Assembly (NCBI RefSeq): GCF_001592365.1
Contig: NZ_BCWU01000016.1
Span: 21,864 to 85,863, forward strand
Length of the DNA stretch: 64,000 nt
Direction of reading: 5' to 3'
Source: Gordonia hydrophobica NBRC 16057
GTDB taxonomy: Bacteria; Actinomycetota; Actinomycetes; Mycobacteriales; Mycobacteriaceae
Positions 9,901 to 21,566 of the stretch are shown here, in pieces. A program made the translations under genes and the position numbers. Positions within the stretch are counted from its first letter, which is position 1. Each line of letters begins with the position of its first letter. Under the pieces are notes generated by a model. It did no database searches. It had not been told where the DNA came from and was given only the letters and a program-made list of their open reading frames with translations.

Positions 9901-12900
9901 ACTGCCGCGGCCGGAGGCCCCCGACGACACGCTCGCCGCTCCCGAGTCGCTGATGGAACACCTGGTGCACGACACCGTGTGCGCGGTGCTCGAGGTGCCC
10001 GGCGTCCCGATGACCGCCAGTCTGTTCGAGGTGGGCGGGTCGTCGCTGTCGGCGACCCGCGTCGCGGCACGACTGTCCCGTGCGTGCGATGTGGAGCTGT
10101 CCCTGCGCACCGTCTTCGAGGCTACCGACCTCCGCGGCCTCGCGATCGACCTCGAGAACCTGCCGCGACGGTCCGCCCCCGGCGCCGCCGACTTCCCACC
10201 GGTCGACGGCCCGGTCGCGCTCTCCCCCGCACAACAGCGCCTCTGGTTGGCCGAACGCCTCGATCTGGACACCGGCGGGCGCTACCACATCCCGTTCGTG
10301 GTCCACCTGCGCGGACCGCTCGACGTCGACGCCTTGACCGACGCCCTCAACGACGTGCTCGAACGCCACGAGCCGCTGCGCACCCGGGTGCTCGACATCG
10401 ACGGGATCGGCCACCAGGAGGTCGTGCCCCCGGGCGGCGACCAGATCGTTCTCCCGCTGCTGACCGAGGGCGCCGACCCGGACCGCGAGGCGACCGAGTT
10501 CGCCCGCCACCCCTTCGATCTCAGCGCCCACCTGCCGATCCGGGCGCAGCTGATCCGACATCGCGCCGACGGCCCAGACGGCCCGGTGCACACCCTGCAC
10601 CTGGTGGTCCACCACATCGCCGCCGACGGCTGGTCACTGGCGCCGCTCGCCACCGATCTGGCCGCCGCCTACCGCGCACGGGTCGCGGGCGAGCGCCCGT
10701 CGTTCGTTCCGCTACCGGTCAGCTATCGCCAGGTGAGCGAGCACCGACGGACAGCACTCACGGCCGCCGAGTCCACGGTCGCCCGCCAGATCGCGTTCTG
10801 GCGCGAGCGGCTCGCGGGAGTCGACAGCGCACACGCCCTCCCCTACGACCACCCGCGGACCGCGACCCCTGACGGCGACGTAGTCGTCCGACGGCTCGCG
10901 CCGGGCACCGCCGCGCGGATCGCCGACCTCGCAGCCGCGGAGCGCGCCACGGAGTTCATGGTTCTGCACAGCGCAGTCGCCGCCCTTCTGGCCCTTGCCT
11001 CCGGGCACTCCGACGTCGTGATCGGCACGCCGGTGTCGGGTCGTGGCGAGGACTTCCTCGATCCGATGGTCGGCATGTTCGTCAACACCGTCGCGCTGCG
11101 CACCGACGTCGACTGCGGCCGACCGTTCGTGGCGCTGCTCGCCACCGCCCGGGACGCCGACCTGGCGGCGTTCGAGAACGCCGATGTGCCCTTCGACCGG
11201 CTGGTGGCCGAACTGCACCCGCCCCGCGTGGCGGGCGTCCACCCCTACTTCACCGCGATCGTCTCGGTGGAGCCCGCCGGTCGGCTCGATCTCGACTTCG
11301 CCGGCCTCGAAGCGACCGCCGAACCGGTGGAGACGCACACCGCCAAATTCGACCTCCAGTTCACCTTCCGCCCCACCGCGGACGGAACCGTCGAGCTCCG
11401 CCTCGGTTACGCGCTGGCGGTCTTCGACGCCGCCGGAGCCGAGCGCCTCGCCGATCAATTCGTGGCACTGGCTGATGCCGCGTTCACCGCACCGCACCGC
11501 GCCATCGACACGCTGGCGCCCGAACCAGGAAACGAGTCGCGAGCCCTCCCGATGTCTGCCCCCGGACACCCGCTTACCACCGCCCTCGACGCCGCGACCG
11601 ACCTCGCCGCACCGCCCGACGCCGCACCGCTGACCGGTGTCGAACTCGCCGTCGCGACCGACGTCGCCGAGCTGCTCGGCCTGGACCTCGCAACGCTCCG
11701 CGGCGACGACGACTTCTTCGAGCTCGGCGGAAACTCACTGCTGGCGACGCAGGTGATCGGTCGACTCGAGAACCGCACCGGCATCCGCATCCCGGTCCGC
11801 AGCGTGTTCGACGACGCGCGGATTCGGGCGATCGCGGCGCTGGCCGATCAGCCGTCGACCGCCCACTCGCGCCGTGTGGAACTGACCCACCTCGACGAGC
11901 CCGCCACCACCCCGGGAACCGCGGCCACACAGCTCTGGTTCCTGAACCGCCTCACCGAGGCCGACGACGACACCGCCGCCGGGTCGTACAACATCTCCTT
12001 CGCGCTGGACCTGCGGGGCGATGTCGACGTGCCCGCTCTGGAGCAGGCGCTCAATCAGGTGATCGCCCGCCACGAGCCGCTGCGAACCACCTATCCGGCA
12101 CCGGACGGGCTGCCCGTCCTCCACATCCATGCGCCGGGTGCGGTGTCGCTGAGGCTGCACACCGAATCCATCGACGCCAAGGCCTGGCCGGATGCCGCCC
12201 GGGCTTTCGCCGCGCGCGGTTTTCATCTCGGCACCGAGATCCCGATCCGCGCGGTGATGCATCGGCTGCCCGGTCCCGGCACATGCCACCGCCTGACGAT
12301 CGTCGTGCATCACATCGCCGCCGACGGGTGGTCCATGCTGCCGCTCGCGCGTGATCTCGGCGAGGCCTATCGCGCGTTGCGGTCGGGCGCCGCCGCAGAG
12401 CTCCGTCTCCCTGCGATCACCTACAGCGACTACCTGCGGTGGCAGACCGCGTCGCTCGCCGTCCCGAGCACGACGACCAGTGGTGAATCCACGCTGGTCG
12501 AACTGACCGAGTGGTGGCGGGGAGTGTTAGACGGGATCGGGTTCGCGCCGATCCTGACCCCCGAGCTGAACCCCGACGCCGACCGGCAGGGCCGGAGCCG
12601 CGTGGTCGAGGTTCCGTTCCCGGCCGCATCACGCAGCCGACTCCGCGCCGCACTCGACACCGGAGCCACCGAGTTCATGGTGACGCACGCGGTCTTCGCC
12701 GCCGTGCTGCACCGGCTGGCGAGCGATCCCGACGCGCATCTCGGCGACCGTCGCTCCGACATCGTGATCGGCACCCCGGTCGCCGGCCGCACCGATCCGC
12801 GGCTGGCCGAGCTGGTCGGCATGTTCGTCAACACCATTCCGCTGCGCACCCCGGTCCGGTCGGACGTCTCGTTCGCCGACCTGGTGGAGGCCGTCCGCGA

Positions 12901-15900
12901 CGCCGACGTGGACGCCTTCGCCCACGCCGACCTGCCCTTCGAGCGCTTGGTCACCGCGATCCGACCCCCGCGCGGCGGACGACACCCGATCTTCCAGACC
13001 GTCCTCGCCTTCGACGACCTCGCCGACCCCGCCGCTGCCGGGATCGACCTGGACGGACTGACGACGGAGTTGATCGACGTCGACGCGGGCGGCGCTCGAT
13101 TCGACCTGGAACTGCGGATCCGCGGTGACGTCGCACGCTTCACCTACGACGCCGACCTGTTCAGCGAAGCCCGCATCCAGGCGTTCGCGCACGCCTTCGT
13201 CGCCTTCGCCGACGCGGCGACCGCACAACCGTCCACCCCGCTCGGTGATCTCCCGCTCGACGCGGCGGCCACGCCGCCATCGATCCCGGCGCTCGCTCGA
13301 CCCGGCCATCTCGTCGATCTCATCGACGGCGCGGTGGCGACCGCGCCGCGCGGCATCGCGCTGGTCGACGGCAACCGCCGCCTCACGTACGCCGAATGCG
13401 ACGCCATCACCGATCGGTGGGCCGCCCATCTGCGATCCGTGCACGGCGCGGTCGACGACACCATCGGTCCCCGGTCCACCGACGGCGAGAATCCGCCCGC
13501 GGTGGCGATCGCGCTCCCCCGATCCGCCGACTCGGTACTCGCGTTCTGGGCGGCCGCGAAGTCCGGTCTGATGGCGGTGCCGATGGATCCGCGCTATCCC
13601 GCGAGCCGACTGCGGCACATGGCCGAGGATTCCGGCGTCACGATCGGCATCGTCGCCGACGAGGCTCAGCTCGCTCCACTCCCCGACTCCGTGCACTGGT
13701 TGCCGCTCTCGGCCCTCTCCGCAACCGTCCCCGGTGTGCCCGCGACCGCGTCGTCCCACCGGGATCCGGCCGCGGCGGCCTATCTGATCTACACCTCGGG
13801 GACCACCGGTGCACCCAAGGGCGTTCGGATCCCGCACCGCGGACTGGCACCGTTGGCCGCCGCCCAAGCGGGGTGGTTCGGCACGTCGCGGAACTCCCGC
13901 GTCCTGCACTTCGCCTCTCCCGGTTTCGACGGCTCGGTTCTGGAGATGCTGCTTGCCCTGCACTCCGCATCGACGCTGGTCGTGGCACCGCCGACTCTCT
14001 ACGGCGGCCGCGAACTCGTCGACTTCCTCGCCGAACAGCGCGTCACCGAGGCCTTCGTGACACCGGCGGCGCTCGGCGGCGTCGAGGCGCCTGCGCTCCC
14101 CGCCCTGCGCACTCTCGCCATCGGCGGCGACGCCTTCGGCACCGATCTGGTCCGGATCTGGGCCGACGGTCGCCGCGTGCTGAACGTCTACGGCCCCACC
14201 GAGTCCACCGCGATCGTGATGGCGGGCGCGGTCACTCCCGACGCTCCGGTGCGACTCGGTACGGCCCTCGCCGGAAACCGGTTGGAGGTGCTCGACACCG
14301 CACTCCGTCCGACGCCCGCGTACGTGCCGGGCGAGCTGTACATCTCCGGTCCGGGGCTCGCCGACGGCTACCACCGGCATCCGGGCCGCACGGCGACCAC
14401 ATTCGTGGCCGGGCCCGACGGCCGGCGGCGCTACCGGACCGGCGACATCGTGTGCGCCGACGCCGACGGTGTCCTGACGCACCTCGGTCGCAGTGATCGG
14501 CAGGTCAAGGTCCGCGGCTTCCGCGTCGAGCTCAGCGAGACCGACGACGCGCTTCGCTCGCATCCCGACGTCGCCGACGCCGTCACCATCGTCCGTGGCG
14601 CCGGAGCCACGGCACGCCTCGCCGCATACGTCGAACTCAAGCCGGGCAGCGCGCTGAATCCACCGCATCTGCTGGCCCACGCCGCTGAGCATCTGCCCCA
14701 CCACACCGTGCCGTCGACGGTGACCGTCATCGACCGGGTCCCGCTGACGATCAACGGCAAACTCGACACCGCCTCGCTCCCCGAGCCGGGCACGCCGTCC
14801 GGCGCAGGCGAGGGCCGTGCTCCGAGCAGTTCTGCGGAGCGACTGGTCGCCGCGGCCTTCGCCCGCGCGTTGGATCTCGACGTCACCGACATCGGAGTGG
14901 ACGACGACTTCTTCGGGCTCGGCGGGACATCGCTGCAGGCGACGATTCTGGTGAACCAGGTGAACGCCGCAGCGGTCGAGGTCCCTGTCCCCGTCCGCGC
15001 AGTCTTCGACCATCCGACAGTCGTGCAACTGGCCGCCACGCTGACGCTCGTCGACCACGCGCCCGCGTCCGTCGTGCCTTCATCGCCCATCGTGCCTTCA
15101 TCGCCCATCGTGTCCGCCGCGCCGACCGTCTCCGACCGGCCGACCGAGTTCCCGCTGGCGCCGATGCAGCGTCGCCTGTGGGCACTGCACCGTGCCGCAC
15201 CGGACGCCGTCGACTACGCGATGCCGTTCGCGCTGCGCCTGCACGGCGCCCTCGATCGATCAGCACTCCGCGGCGCGCTGATCGACGTCGTCTCGCGGCA
15301 CACCGCGCTGCGCACCGTCTTCATGCCCCGCCGCGACGGCGCGGTCGGGACCGTGCTCGCCGATCCGGCGACCGTCGTCGGCCCTCTGGAAGCCACAGCC
15401 GGTTCCGCCGATGCGCGCTTGATCGCGGTCCGGGATGATCCGTTCGACCTCACCGTCGACCCGCCCCTGCGCATCGAACTGGTCGCGGACCACGACGGTG
15501 CACACACGCTGATCCTGGTGATGCATCACATCGCCGTTGACGGGGCCTCGCTGCCCGTCGTGGTCGGTGACCTCGCCGAGGCCTACCGGGAACGCCGCTC
15601 CGGGCGCACCGACACGTGGCCCGCGGCCGATCTCGACTTCCGCGATTACGCAGTGGCAGCGGATGCGCATCAGGAACGGGCGAAGCAGGACCGCGAGTTC
15701 TGGCGGACCGTCCTGCACGGCGCGCCCGCCGAGACCACGCTGCGTCCCGACCCCGGCGTGCACTCCGCACCCGGCAGCGAGACCGTGCGGTTCGCGATCG
15801 ACCCCGCGCTGCGCGACGCGGCGGTCGTGCTGGCCCGCCGTCGATCCACCTCGATGTTCACCGTGTTGCACGCCGCCCTCGTGATCGCCCTGCAGCGCCT

Positions 15901-18900
15901 CGGCGCAGGCGACGACCTGGTGATCGGCAGTCCGCTCGCCGGTCGTGCGCCGCTGAACGGCCGCGACTACCGCCACGTGGTCGGCATGTTCGTCAACACC
16001 GTGGCCCTGCGCACCGTCGTCGACCCGTCGGCCACGACGTCCGAGTTGCTGGCCCGCGTCCGCGACGGTGATCTCGACGCCTGGGACCATCCGTCTGCCG
16101 CCTACGACGACGTGGTCGCCGACCTCAATCCGCCGCGCAGGCCGGGGCGGGCGCCGCTGTGCCAGACCGTGCTCTCGGTCCACGACTACGCAGAGTCGCT
16201 GACCGGCCGGTTCCCCCTGACCGACGAGATCTCGGCCGAAGTCGTCGAGGCCGACGTCGCCGGTGTGAAGTTCGATCTTCAGATCACCGTCACCGGTTCG
16301 GCGGCGGGCGCCGCGGACCCCGTGCTCGCCATCACCTACGACCGCTCGCGGTACCGCACCGCGCCGCAGTCGTTGGGCACGGCGATTCTCCGCGCCCTCG
16401 ACGCATTGATCGAACGACCCGATCACCTGGTCGGCGACCTCGCGGTCACCGCACCGGAGACCGCGGCGGCGCTGCTGCCCGTCCTCGGCGGGCCCGGTGC
16501 GCAGGCGCGCACGCTGCCACAGCTGCTCCTCGCTGCCGTCGCCGACCGTCCCGACGGTCCGGCGATCATCGACGGCCGCTCCTCCGACGGCGAGACGCTC
16601 ACCTACCGCGACCTGGACCGACAGGCCAACGCGCTCGCACGCCTCCTGGCCGCGCACGGCATGACCGAACCCGACGCCGTCGTCGCCGTGCTGCTGCCTC
16701 GATCCGCCGACAGTCTGCTGGTTCGGTGGGCAGCGGCCACGGTCGGCGCGGTGTACGCGCCCATCGATCCCTCGTATCCGCGCGAGCGCATCACCCGAAT
16801 GCTCGACGACAGCGGCGCCCGGTTGGTCGTCACCGACCGCGAGTCCGTCGGGACCCTGCCCGCCGGGCTGCCGACGCTGGTGCTCGACGACCCCGCGCAG
16901 GCGGCCCGACTGGCCCAGACCTCGGCCGACGACTTCGGCGACACCGAGCGCGGCCGCCGCATCCACCTCGACGACGTCGCCTACCTGATCTTCACGTCCG
17001 GCTCCACCGGACGGCCGAAGGCGGTGGCGGTGACCCACCGCGGTCTGGTGGCGATCCACGACGACCTCGAGCGTCGACTGGCTCCGGATCCCGAGTCCCG
17101 CGTGCTGCAGTTCGCGTCGCCGAGTTTCGACGCCTCGATCCTGGAGATGCTGCTGACCGTCGCCGGTCGGTCGGCGGCCGTGGTGGCCCCGGCCGACGTG
17201 TTCGGCGGCCGCGAACTGACCGATTTCATCGCCGACCGGCGGGTGACGCACGCGTTCATCACGCCGGCCGCCGTCGCGGGTCTTGACCCGGACGCGGTCC
17301 CGGGCCTGCGTGCGCTCGGCGTCGGCGGCGATGTGACCGACCCCGAGTCGGTCCGCCGGTGGGCCCCGGGACGTCGCCTCGTCAACTTCTACGGGCCCAC
17401 GGAGGCCACCGTCTTCATGACTTCGGCGGAGCTCACGCCGGAGACGGCCGTGACGATCGGCGGCCCGATCCCCGGCGGCGCCGTCGCCGTCCTCGACCGC
17501 CGCCTGCACCCGGCGCCTGTCGGGGTACCCGGCGAGCTGTATCTGATCGGCGACCAGGTGGCGCGCGGGTACGTCGGCCGTCCCGGCCTCACGGCCGAGC
17601 GCTTCGTGGCCGTTCCCGCCGATGCGGGGATGCCGGGAATCCGGATGTACCGCACCGGCGACCTGGTCCGCTGGACCGACGAGGGGCAGTTGCAGTATCT
17701 GGGCCGCGCCGACGACCAGATCCAGCTGCGCGGATTCCGCATCGAGCTCGGCGAGATCGACGCGGCGCTGACCGCTCATCCCGGCGTCGCCGCGGTCACC
17801 ACGATCGTCGACGACTCCGGTCCCGCCGAGGTGCTGCGGTCGTACATCGCACCCGAGGCGGGCGCGGACCTCGATCCGGCCGCCGTGCGACGGACCGCCG
17901 CGGCCACCCTGCCGCGCTACATGGTGCCGTCCACGGTGCAGGTGCTCGAGGCCCTGCCCCTCACACAGTCGGGCAAGGTGGATCGTTCACGCCTGCCCGC
18001 GGCGCCGCGGCGCAGCACCGCAGGCACCGCCGCCGACGGTGACACCGCGCTCGTCGCCGCCGCGTTCGCCGAGGTTCTCGACCTCGCCGACGTGGGTCCC
18101 GACGACGACTTCTTCGATCTCGGCGGCACATCGTTGACCGCAACCACGCTGATCACCGCACTGCGCGAGGCGGGCATCGCCACGACTGTCGCGGGTGTGC
18201 TGGCGTCACCGACTCCGGCCGGCATCGCCGCCGCTGCGGCCGCGCCGACCGTCGACGACGCCCAGGCGCCGCACGACGACTCGTTGGCACCGCTGCTGCC
18301 GCTGGTTCCGCCGGAGCCCGAGGTGCCGCCGCTGTTCGCCGTTCATCCGGCGATCGGGCTGGCCTGGAGTTTCACCGCCCTGCGCGGCGCGCTGACCCCG
18401 GGGACCGGGCTCGTCGGCCTGCAGAATCCGGCGCTGTCAGGCGCCGGGTGGCCGCAGTCCATCAGCGCTCTCGCCGCCGACTACGTCCGGCGGATCCGCG
18501 AGGTGACGCCCGGCCCGTATCGCCTCGTCGGCTGGTCGCTCGGCGGACTCATCGCCCAGGAGATGGCGGTCCAGTTGGCCGAGTCCGGCGCCGAGGTCGC
18601 CGAACTGGTGCTGCTCGATTCGTACGTGCTCGCCGATCACCCGGAGCTCGCGACCATCCCGTCGATCCACGACCTCGTCGCCGAGCTCGGCATCGCGACG
18701 GACGCCGAGTCGTCGACGCCGACGCTGGCCGAGATCACCCGAGCCGTCGCCGGATCCGGCGGGCCTTTCGCCGAGCTCTCCGACGTCGACGTCCTGACGT
18801 TGCACGCCGCCTACGTGGAGGCCACCCGTCTGGCCGCACAGTGGCGACCCCGGGAGTACAGCGGTGCCACCACCATCGTCGAAGCGACGGTGACGCCGCC

Positions 18901-20080
18901 CGCCGACACCCCGGCCCATCGCGACTGGATCGGCAGGCTCACCGGGCCGGCGACCGTGGAGCAGGTGTCGTGCACGCACGCCAGACTGCTCGATCCGGAG
19001 AACGTGGCCGCCTATGCACCGCTCTTCGGCGCACCGCCGTCCGCGTCGCGTCGACGACTGCGCGGCGTCGGAACGTCTGCGGCTCCCGCGCTGGAGATCC
19101 GCGGGGTCAGCAAGACCTTCCGATCCGGACTGTTCCGTCGCGGCCCCGGCCATCTCGCAGTCGACGACCTCGACCTGGTGGTCCCCGCGGGCACCATCCA
19201 CGCGATCCTGGGCCCGAACGGTGCGGGGAAGACGACGACCGTGTCCATGGTGGCGACGCTGTCGCAGCCCGACACCGGAACCATCCTCGTCAACGGCATC
19301 GACGCCGTCCGCAGTCCCGGCGAGGTCCGCAAGACCATCGGAGTGTCCGGCCAGTACGCGGCGGTCGACGGCACGCTGACCGGCTTCGAGAATCTGCGCA
19401 TGGTCGGCCAGCTGTACGGACTCGGCCGGCGCGAGGCGTCGTCGCGGGCGCGCGACATCATCGCCGAGCTCGGCCTGTCCGACGCCGCTGACCGGCCGAT
19501 GAAGACCTACTCCGGTGGCATGCGCCGCCGCCTCGACCTGGCCGGAGCGCTGATCACCGATCCCGCCTTGGTGATTCTGGACGAGCCGACCACCGGCCTG
19601 GATCCGCGGGCCCGACGACAGATCTGGGAACTGGTCTCCGGTCTTGCCGACTCCGGGACCACCATCCTCCTGACGACGCAGTACCTGGAGGAGGCCGACG
19701 AGCTCGCCGACGAGATCACCGTGATCGACGCCGGCGTGGTGATCGCCCGCGGAACACCCGACTCGCTGAAGTCCGAGTTCGGCCGCACCGCGCTGTCGGT
19801 GACCGTCGCACCGGGATCCCCGCCCGAGACCGTCCGCGCGGTGCTGTCACGCGTCGGCGAGGACGCCGCCCCGGTCGACGACTCGAGCAGCACCACCTGG
19901 ACCCTGTCCGTCGACGACGGCACACGGAGTTCGGCCGCCGCGGTCCGCCACCTCACCGAGAACGGCATCACGGTGGTCGACGCCGTGGTCACCGCACCGA
20001 CTCTCGACACCGTGTTCCTGGCCCTCACCTCCCCCGACTCCGACGCCCCCGTTCTCCAGGAGACCGCCGATGTTCGCTGA
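6998..20080 (+). CDS. Multimodular NRPS with C-terminal thioesterase fused to an ABC-transporter ATPase
   Basis: 4360-residue peptide synthetase. Domain order with approximate residues: C (20-460, HHLAVDG ~153); A (480-990, [11 protein letters not shown] ~628); T (EVGGSSLSA ~1012); C (HHIAADG ~1205); T (ELGGNSLLA ~1577) with no A domain between; C (~1770); A ([10 protein letters not shown] ~2265); T (GLGGTSLQA ~2641); C (HHIAVDG ~2843); A ([10 protein letters not shown] ~3332); T (~3708); thioesterase (GWSLGG ~3845, a late His in CTHAR); ABC ATPase (GPNGAGKT ~4071, YSGGMRRRL ~4171, [13 protein letters not shown] ~4191), DrrA-like. The first A domain reads DVWHVSLID(K) at the specificity positions, close to known serine codes; the other two I cannot assign. 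GTG 6998 has GGAG eight bases upstream. Between the last T/TE codons (GTG 19004) and the ATPase (19091) there is no in-frame ATG, GTG or TTG, so the ATPase is made as part of the synthetase. The product probably is a short Ser-containing peptide exported by the coupled transporter; its identity is unknown. Confidence 0.9.
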   Translation: MTTESQDHVVDDRLADVSAPQPDVLPLTAAQRGVYYAQLIEPDVPLSVCAFLEFDEPIDESALRAAVIVTARETESPLVRVHRADDHNAPRLTIDDGPMEFAVHDFSDHPEPRTAALAWIENHRRRTIDVHDRPLVESHLLRIGGDRRIWYVWGHHLAVDGFATTIMIAKVSRRYTATMCGTPPDQPTGVSLHEIVRIDDEYRASADFDADRRFWAERLTESDGDPLEPASPSSVTEPAAFLSAVNSAVVPEATATGLRAVAEHLGVRTGSVITAACALYLNRFLDRTESTISLPVIARRRGVLRQSAGMLSNVLPIPIRTDDRRQSLHDFILAVDAEICAALPHQRFRHEDIVRDVIASPSGRRGFFGPLINIMLFFDRVEFGPATAHITVLSTGPIEDMSVNVYQSFDGGLRLDLETNPNVYTADEAGGHHYRLCDALDFVASVDLSRPISDLPVVAASEWQALTVAARGRTVDPGPDLVPDLLRDAAQRHRNRTAVIGPDGVELSYREYDDCVRQVAATLAAAGAGPETVIGVMLPRSVEHLVTIHAILRAGAVFVPIDPDEPAQRLDQIIEVAAPALIVVAEARPDLPAPSLTFDELADQPASCTDRPVSTLHPDSAAYLLFTSGSTGQPKGVVISHRALRNRLAWMQDEYPLTGSDRVLHKTPATFDVSVWEYFWPLLHGAGLVIMPADQHRDPLLISHVIQRHRVTVAHFVPSMLSAFTDALTLDPEATQRLASLRTVVTSGEALTGAAVGAVAALSNAAVHNLYGPTEAAIDVTAHRDARADRQLVPIGLPVWNTDVHVLDDRLQPVPFDALGELYLGGAQLARGYQRRPDLSASTFVANPFAAGARLYRTGDLVRRRVDGTLEYVGRRDFQVKIRGQRVELGEVDAALSALDGVRAATAVARTDVVAEPVLVAYVIGDELSRRDLRTELAPRLPGHMIPSQVIIVDAFPTTRNGKIDQSLLPRPEAPDDTLAAPESLMEHLVHDTVCAVLEVPGVPMTASLFEVGGSSLSATRVAARLSRACDVELSLRTVFEATDLRGLAIDLENLPRRSAPGAADFPPVDGPVALSPAQQRLWLAERLDLDTGGRYHIPFVVHLRGPLDVDALTDALNDVLERHEPLRTRVLDIDGIGHQEVVPPGGDQIVLPLLTEGADPDREATEFARHPFDLSAHLPIRAQLIRHRADGPDGPVHTLHLVVHHIAADGWSLAPLATDLAAAYRARVAGERPSFVPLPVSYRQVSEHRRTALTAAESTVARQIAFWRERLAGVDSAHALPYDHPRTATPDGDVVVRRLAPGTAARIADLAAAERATEFMVLHSAVAALLALASGHSDVVIGTPVSGRGEDFLDPMVGMFVNTVALRTDVDCGRPFVALLATARDADLAAFENADVPFDRLVAELHPPRVAGVHPYFTAIVSVEPAGRLDLDFAGLEATAEPVETHTAKFDLQFTFRPTADGTVELRLGYALAVFDAAGAERLADQFVALADAAFTAPHRAIDTLAPEPGNESRALPMSAPGHPLTTALDAATDLAAPPDAAPLTGVELAVATDVAELLGLDLATLRGDDDFFELGGNSLLATQVIGRLENRTGIRIPVRSVFDDARIRAIAALADQPSTAHSRRVELTHLDEPATTPGTAATQLWFLNRLTEADDDTAAGSYNISFALDLRGDVDVPALEQALNQVIARHEPLRTTYPAPDGLPVLHIHAPGAVSLRLHTESIDAKAWPDAARAFAARGFHLGTEIPIRAVMHRLPGPGTCHRLTIVVHHIAADGWSMLPLARDLGEAYRALRSGAAAELRLPAITYSDYLRWQTASLAVPSTTTSGESTLVELTEWWRGVLDGIGFAPILTPELNPDADRQGRSRVVEVPFPAASRSRLRAALDTGATEFMVTHAVFAAVLHRLASDPDAHLGDRRSDIVIGTPVAGRTDPRLAELVGMFVNTIPLRTPVRSDVSFADLVEAVRDADVDAFAHADLPFERLVTAIRPPRGGRHPIFQTVLAFDDLADPAAAGIDLDGLTTELIDVDAGGARFDLELRIRGDVARFTYDADLFSEARIQAFAHAFVAFADAATAQPSTPLGDLPLDAAATPPSIPALARPGHLVDLIDGAVATAPRGIALVDGNRRLTYAECDAITDRWAAHLRSVHGAVDDTIGPRSTDGENPPAVAIALPRSADSVLAFWAAAKSGLMAVPMDPRYPASRLRHMAEDSGVTIGIVADEAQLAPLPDSVHWLPLSALSATVPGVPATASSHRDPAAAAYLIYTSGTTGAPKGVRIPHRGLAPLAAAQAGWFGTSRNSRVLHFASPGFDGSVLEMLLALHSASTLVVAPPTLYGGRELVDFLAEQRVTEAFVTPAALGGVEAPALPALRTLAIGGDAFGTDLVRIWADGRRVLNVYGPTESTAIVMAGAVTPDAPVRLGTALAGNRLEVLDTALRPTPAYVPGELYISGPGLADGYHRHPGRTATTFVAGPDGRRRYRTGDIVCADADGVLTHLGRSDRQVKVRGFRVELSETDDALRSHPDVADAVTIVRGAGATARLAAYVELKPGSALNPPHLLAHAAEHLPHHTVPSTVTVIDRVPLTINGKLDTASLPEPGTPSGAGEGRAPSSSAERLVAAAFARALDLDVTDIGVDDDFFGLGGTSLQATILVNQVNAAAVEVPVPVRAVFDHPTVVQLAATLTLVDHAPASVVPSSPIVPSSPIVSAAPTVSDRPTEFPLAPMQRRLWALHRAAPDAVDYAMPFALRLHGALDRSALRGALIDVVSRHTALRTVFMPRRDGAVGTVLADPATVVGPLEATAGSADARLIAVRDDPFDLTVDPPLRIELVADHDGAHTLILVMHHIAVDGASLPVVVGDLAEAYRERRSGRTDTWPAADLDFRDYAVAADAHQERAKQDREFWRTVLHGAPAETTLRPDPGVHSAPGSETVRFAIDPALRDAAVVLARRRSTSMFTVLHAALVIALQRLGAGDDLVIGSPLAGRAPLNGRDYRHVVGMFVNTVALRTVVDPSATTSELLARVRDGDLDAWDHPSAAYDDVVADLNPPRRPGRAPLCQTVLSVHDYAESLTGRFPLTDEISAEVVEADVAGVKFDLQITVTGSAAGAADPVLAITYDRSRYRTAPQSLGTAILRALDALIERPDHLVGDLAVTAPETAAALLPVLGGPGAQARTLPQLLLAAVADRPDGPAIIDGRSSDGETLTYRDLDRQANALARLLAAHGMTEPDAVVAVLLPRSADSLLVRWAAATVGAVYAPIDPSYPRERITRMLDDSGARLVVTDRESVGTLPAGLPTLVLDDPAQAARLAQTSADDFGDTERGRRIHLDDVAYLIFTSGSTGRPKAVAVTHRGLVAIHDDLERRLAPDPESRVLQFASPSFDASILEMLLTVAGRSAAVVAPADVFGGRELTDFIADRRVTHAFITPAAVAGLDPDAVPGLRALGVGGDVTDPESVRRWAPGRRLVNFYGPTEATVFMTSAELTPETAVTIGGPIPGGAVAVLDRRLHPAPVGVPGELYLIGDQVARGYVGRPGLTAERFVAVPADAGMPGIRMYRTGDLVRWTDEGQLQYLGRADDQIQLRGFRIELGEIDAALTAHPGVAAVTTIVDDSGPAEVLRSYIAPEAGADLDPAAVRRTAAATLPRYMVPSTVQVLEALPLTQSGKVDRSRLPAAPRRSTAGTAADGDTALVAAAFAEVLDLADVGPDDDFFDLGGTSLTATTLITALREAGIATTVAGVLASPTPAGIAAAAAAPTVDDAQAPHDDSLAPLLPLVPPEPEVPPLFAVHPAIGLAWSFTALRGALTPGTGLVGLQNPALSGAGWPQSISALAADYVRRIREVTPGPYRLVGWSLGGLIAQEMAVQLAESGAEVAELVLLDSYVLADHPELATIPSIHDLVAELGIATDAESSTPTLAEITRAVAGSGGPFAELSDVDVLTLHAAYVEATRLAAQWRPREYSGATTIVEATVTPPADTPAHRDWIGRLTGPATVEQVSCTHARLLDPENVAAYAPLFGAPPSASRRRLRGVGTSAAPALEIRGVSKTFRSGLFRRGPGHLAVDDLDLVVPAGTIHAILGPNGAGKTTTVSMVATLSQPDTGTILVNGIDAVRSPGEVRKTIGVSGQYAAVDGTLTGFENLRMVGQLYGLGRREASSRARDIIAELGLSDAADRPMKTYSGGMRRRLDLAGALITDPALVILDEPTTGLDPRARRQIWELVSGLADSGTTILLTTQYLEEADELADEITVIDAGVVIARGTPDSLKSEFGRTALSVTVAPGSPPETVRAVLSRVGEDAAPVDDSSSTTWTLSVDDGTRSSAAAVRHLTENGITVVDAVVTAPTLDTVFLALTSPDSDAPVLQETADVR
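15074..15109 (+). repeat. 18-bp tandem duplication in an NRPS linker
   Basis: Two identical 18-base units in tandem (GTGCCTTCATCGCCCATC) encode a doubled VPSSPI in the Pro/Ser-rich linker between the third T domain and the fourth C domain. In frame and probably neutral. Confidence 0.85.
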
Positions 20081-20852
20081 CACCCTCGTCCTCGTCGAAC
20101 GCAACCTGATCACCGTCCGTCGCATCCCCACCCTGCTGCTGACGGCCACCGTGCAGCCGCTGATGTTCGTCTTCCTGTTCGCCTACGTCTTCGGCGCGAC
20201 GCTCGGCGGCGGCGCCTATCGCGAGTTCCTGATGGCGGGGATCTTCACGCAGACCGTGCTGTTCAACGCGGCGTTCACCACCGTCGGCCTGTCGACGGAT
20301 CTCAGCGAGGGCATCGTCACTCGACTCCGGTCGCTGCCGATGTCCCGACTGGCGGTGATCGCCGGGCGCGTCACCTCCGACATGGTGCTCGGCATCGTGG
20401 GTCTGGCGGTGATGGTGGTCTGCGGGTTCGCCGTCGGCTGGCGGATCCGGGGCAGCTGGGGCGACGCCCTCATCGCCTTCGCCCTGCTCCTGGTGTTCGC
20501 GCTCGCGATGGCGTGGGTCGGCGCGGTCATCGGGCTCATCGCCCCCAACGTGGAGGTGGCCCAGAGCGCCGGGTTGCTGTGGATGTTCCCGGTCACCTTT
20601 CTCTCCAGCGCGTTCATCTCGGCGGGCAGCCTCCCCGGCCCGCTCCGGACGTTCGCCGAATGGAATCCGGTGACTGCCATCGCGACCGCCTGCCGGGACC
20701 TGTTCGGCAACACGGCGCCGCCGTCGTTCCCCGCGCAGTCCGGGTGGCCCGCCGATCACGCGATCGCCTACGGGCTGGCGTGGAGCCTCGCGGTGCTGGC
20801 GGTCTGCATCCCCCTGTCACTGGTCCTGTACCGCCGATCCAGCAATCGCTGA
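20070..20852 (+). CDS. ABC-2 type transporter permease (DrrB-like)
   Basis: 260-residue integral membrane protein with about six hydrophobic segments (for example [20 protein letters not shown] near residue 30 and [20 protein letters not shown] near 155). The pattern [21 protein letters not shown] and the later [12 protein letters not shown] segment are typical of DrrB-type drug/lipid ABC-2 permeases. Its ATG lies 11 bases inside the end of the NRPS gene, so it is translationally coupled to the gene carrying the matching DrrA-like ATPase. Together they should form an exporter, probably for the NRPS product or for self-resistance. No separate ATPase gene is adjacent, which supports the fused ATPase being its partner. 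Confidence 0.88.
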   Translation: MFADTLVLVERNLITVRRIPTLLLTATVQPLMFVFLFAYVFGATLGGGAYREFLMAGIFTQTVLFNAAFTTVGLSTDLSEGIVTRLRSLPMSRLAVIAGRVTSDMVLGIVGLAVMVVCGFAVGWRIRGSWGDALIAFALLLVFALAMAWVGAVIGLIAPNVEVAQSAGLLWMFPVTFLSSAFISAGSLPGPLRTFAEWNPVTAIATACRDLFGNTAPPSFPAQSGWPADHAIAYGLAWSLAVLAVCIPLSLVLYRRSSNR

Positions 20853-20859
20853 CGCCCGC

Positions 20860-21000
20860 GCACGCCCCACGCTGATCGGGCGCCACCTGGGAACACCCCC
20901 GCCCCTCACGCTGATCGAGTGCCACCTGCGAACATCCCCCGCCCCTCACGCTGATCGAGTGCCACCTGCGAGCTCAGCGAGCAAGTGGTTCATCGAGATC
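20860..21000. repeat. REP-like tandem repeat, three ~40-bp units
   Basis: Three successive copies of an element built on CACGCTGATCGAGTG followed by CCACCTGCGA, with a period of 40 bases (20860-20900 imperfect, 20901-20940, 20941-20980). The last copy runs on into GCTCAGCGAGCAAGTGG and CATCGAGAT, making a hairpin-like full element. It resembles the GCTGGTCGAG...CGAGACC intergenic elements common in rhodococcal and gordonial genomes, and is related to the copy near 37.15 kb. Confidence 0.7.
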
Positions 21001-21048
21001 CTGGCGACTGACGCCGGCACCCAACCGATTCCATCACCGACAACCAAA

Positions 21049-21115
21049 ATTCGCGTCCCCAACAGCACCCGCCAAGGGCAGATCTCCCTCGGCGAACCCT
21101 CACGGGGACGCGAAT
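21049..21115. repeat. 12-bp inverted repeat with 43-base loop
   Basis: ATTCGCGTCCCC at 21049-21060 is exactly complementary to GGGGACGCGAAT at 21104-21115. The loop contains smaller pairings. It could be a structured RNA or the ends of a small repeat element; no function can be read from it. Confidence 0.6.
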
Positions 21116-21229
21116 CTCGCTAGTCCCACGAACCCCGCCGGAGGCGGACAGCGGTGGTCGTCGGCGGGGTCGCATTGATCGCAACACACTCAGACCAGCC
21201 CGAGGGGACCGCAACCGCTCAGGGTCATG

Positions 21230-21326
21230 CACCACTTATCGTCGAGCCGCACCACTTGTGGTTCCCGCACTCGGTCGCGACCGAGTGCGGGAACCACAAG
21301 TGGTTGCGGCTCGATGCCAAGTGGTG
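21230..21326. repeat. Large inverted repeat with a perfect 52-bp palindromic core
   Basis: Bases 21252-21303 form an uninterrupted palindrome centred on TCGCGA (arms of 26). With one bulged base it extends through GAGCCGC / GCGGCTC, and beyond short unpaired gaps through CACCACTT (21230-21237) / AAGTGGTG (21319-21326). It lies in non-coding DNA upstream of narG. As DNA it could form a cruciform; as RNA, a very stable hairpin. Confidence 0.85.
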
Positions 21327-21497
21327 CGGTCTCGGTTCACCCAGTCTCGCGACAGCGACTGCCGCGAGCCCTGACGGGGCCCAGCCACCGGGAATCAATC
21401 GCTAGCATCACTCCCCCGCTCTGACGTGGCTTTTCGATCCGAAAGGGACTTCTGACCCGGCTTGCGTGAGACCTTCGCTCGGGTCCCCACCGCCGAA

Positions 21498-21525
21498 CCG
21501 AATATTTTCCGAATAGAAGCTTCGG
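21498..21525 (+). promoter_or_regulatory. Possible operator upstream of narG
   Basis: CCGAATA occurs twice, 11 bases apart (21498 and 21509), and the second copy forms an inverted repeat with TTCGG (21521-21525). An 11-base period places the copies on the same DNA face. The region is AT-rich compared with its surroundings. The regulator is unknown. Confidence 0.4.
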
Positions 21526-21553
21526 TAAACTCACGCAGTTCACCCGACAGTCC

Positions 21554-21559
21554 TAGGGT
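21554..21559 (+). promoter_or_regulatory. Possible -10 element for narG (leaderless start)
   Basis: TAGGGT fits the TANNNT -10 pattern and ends seven bases before the narG ATG (21567), the geometry expected for a leaderless transcript. No -35 match is visible. A GAGGG could alternatively act as ribosome site. Confidence 0.4.
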
Positions 21560-21566
21560 GAGGGCC

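Larger units (their letters stand above)
20853..21566. other. Repeat-rich intergenic region between the exporter gene and narG
   Basis: About 700 bases with no credible gene. It contains REP-like tandem units, a 12-bp inverted repeat, a perfect 52-bp palindrome and the narG promoter region, each listed separately. Confidence 0.75.

Noticed and set aside
20853..21566. CRISPR array
   Set aside because: Repeat units are adjacent without unique spacers and only three in number; no cas genes occur in the window.
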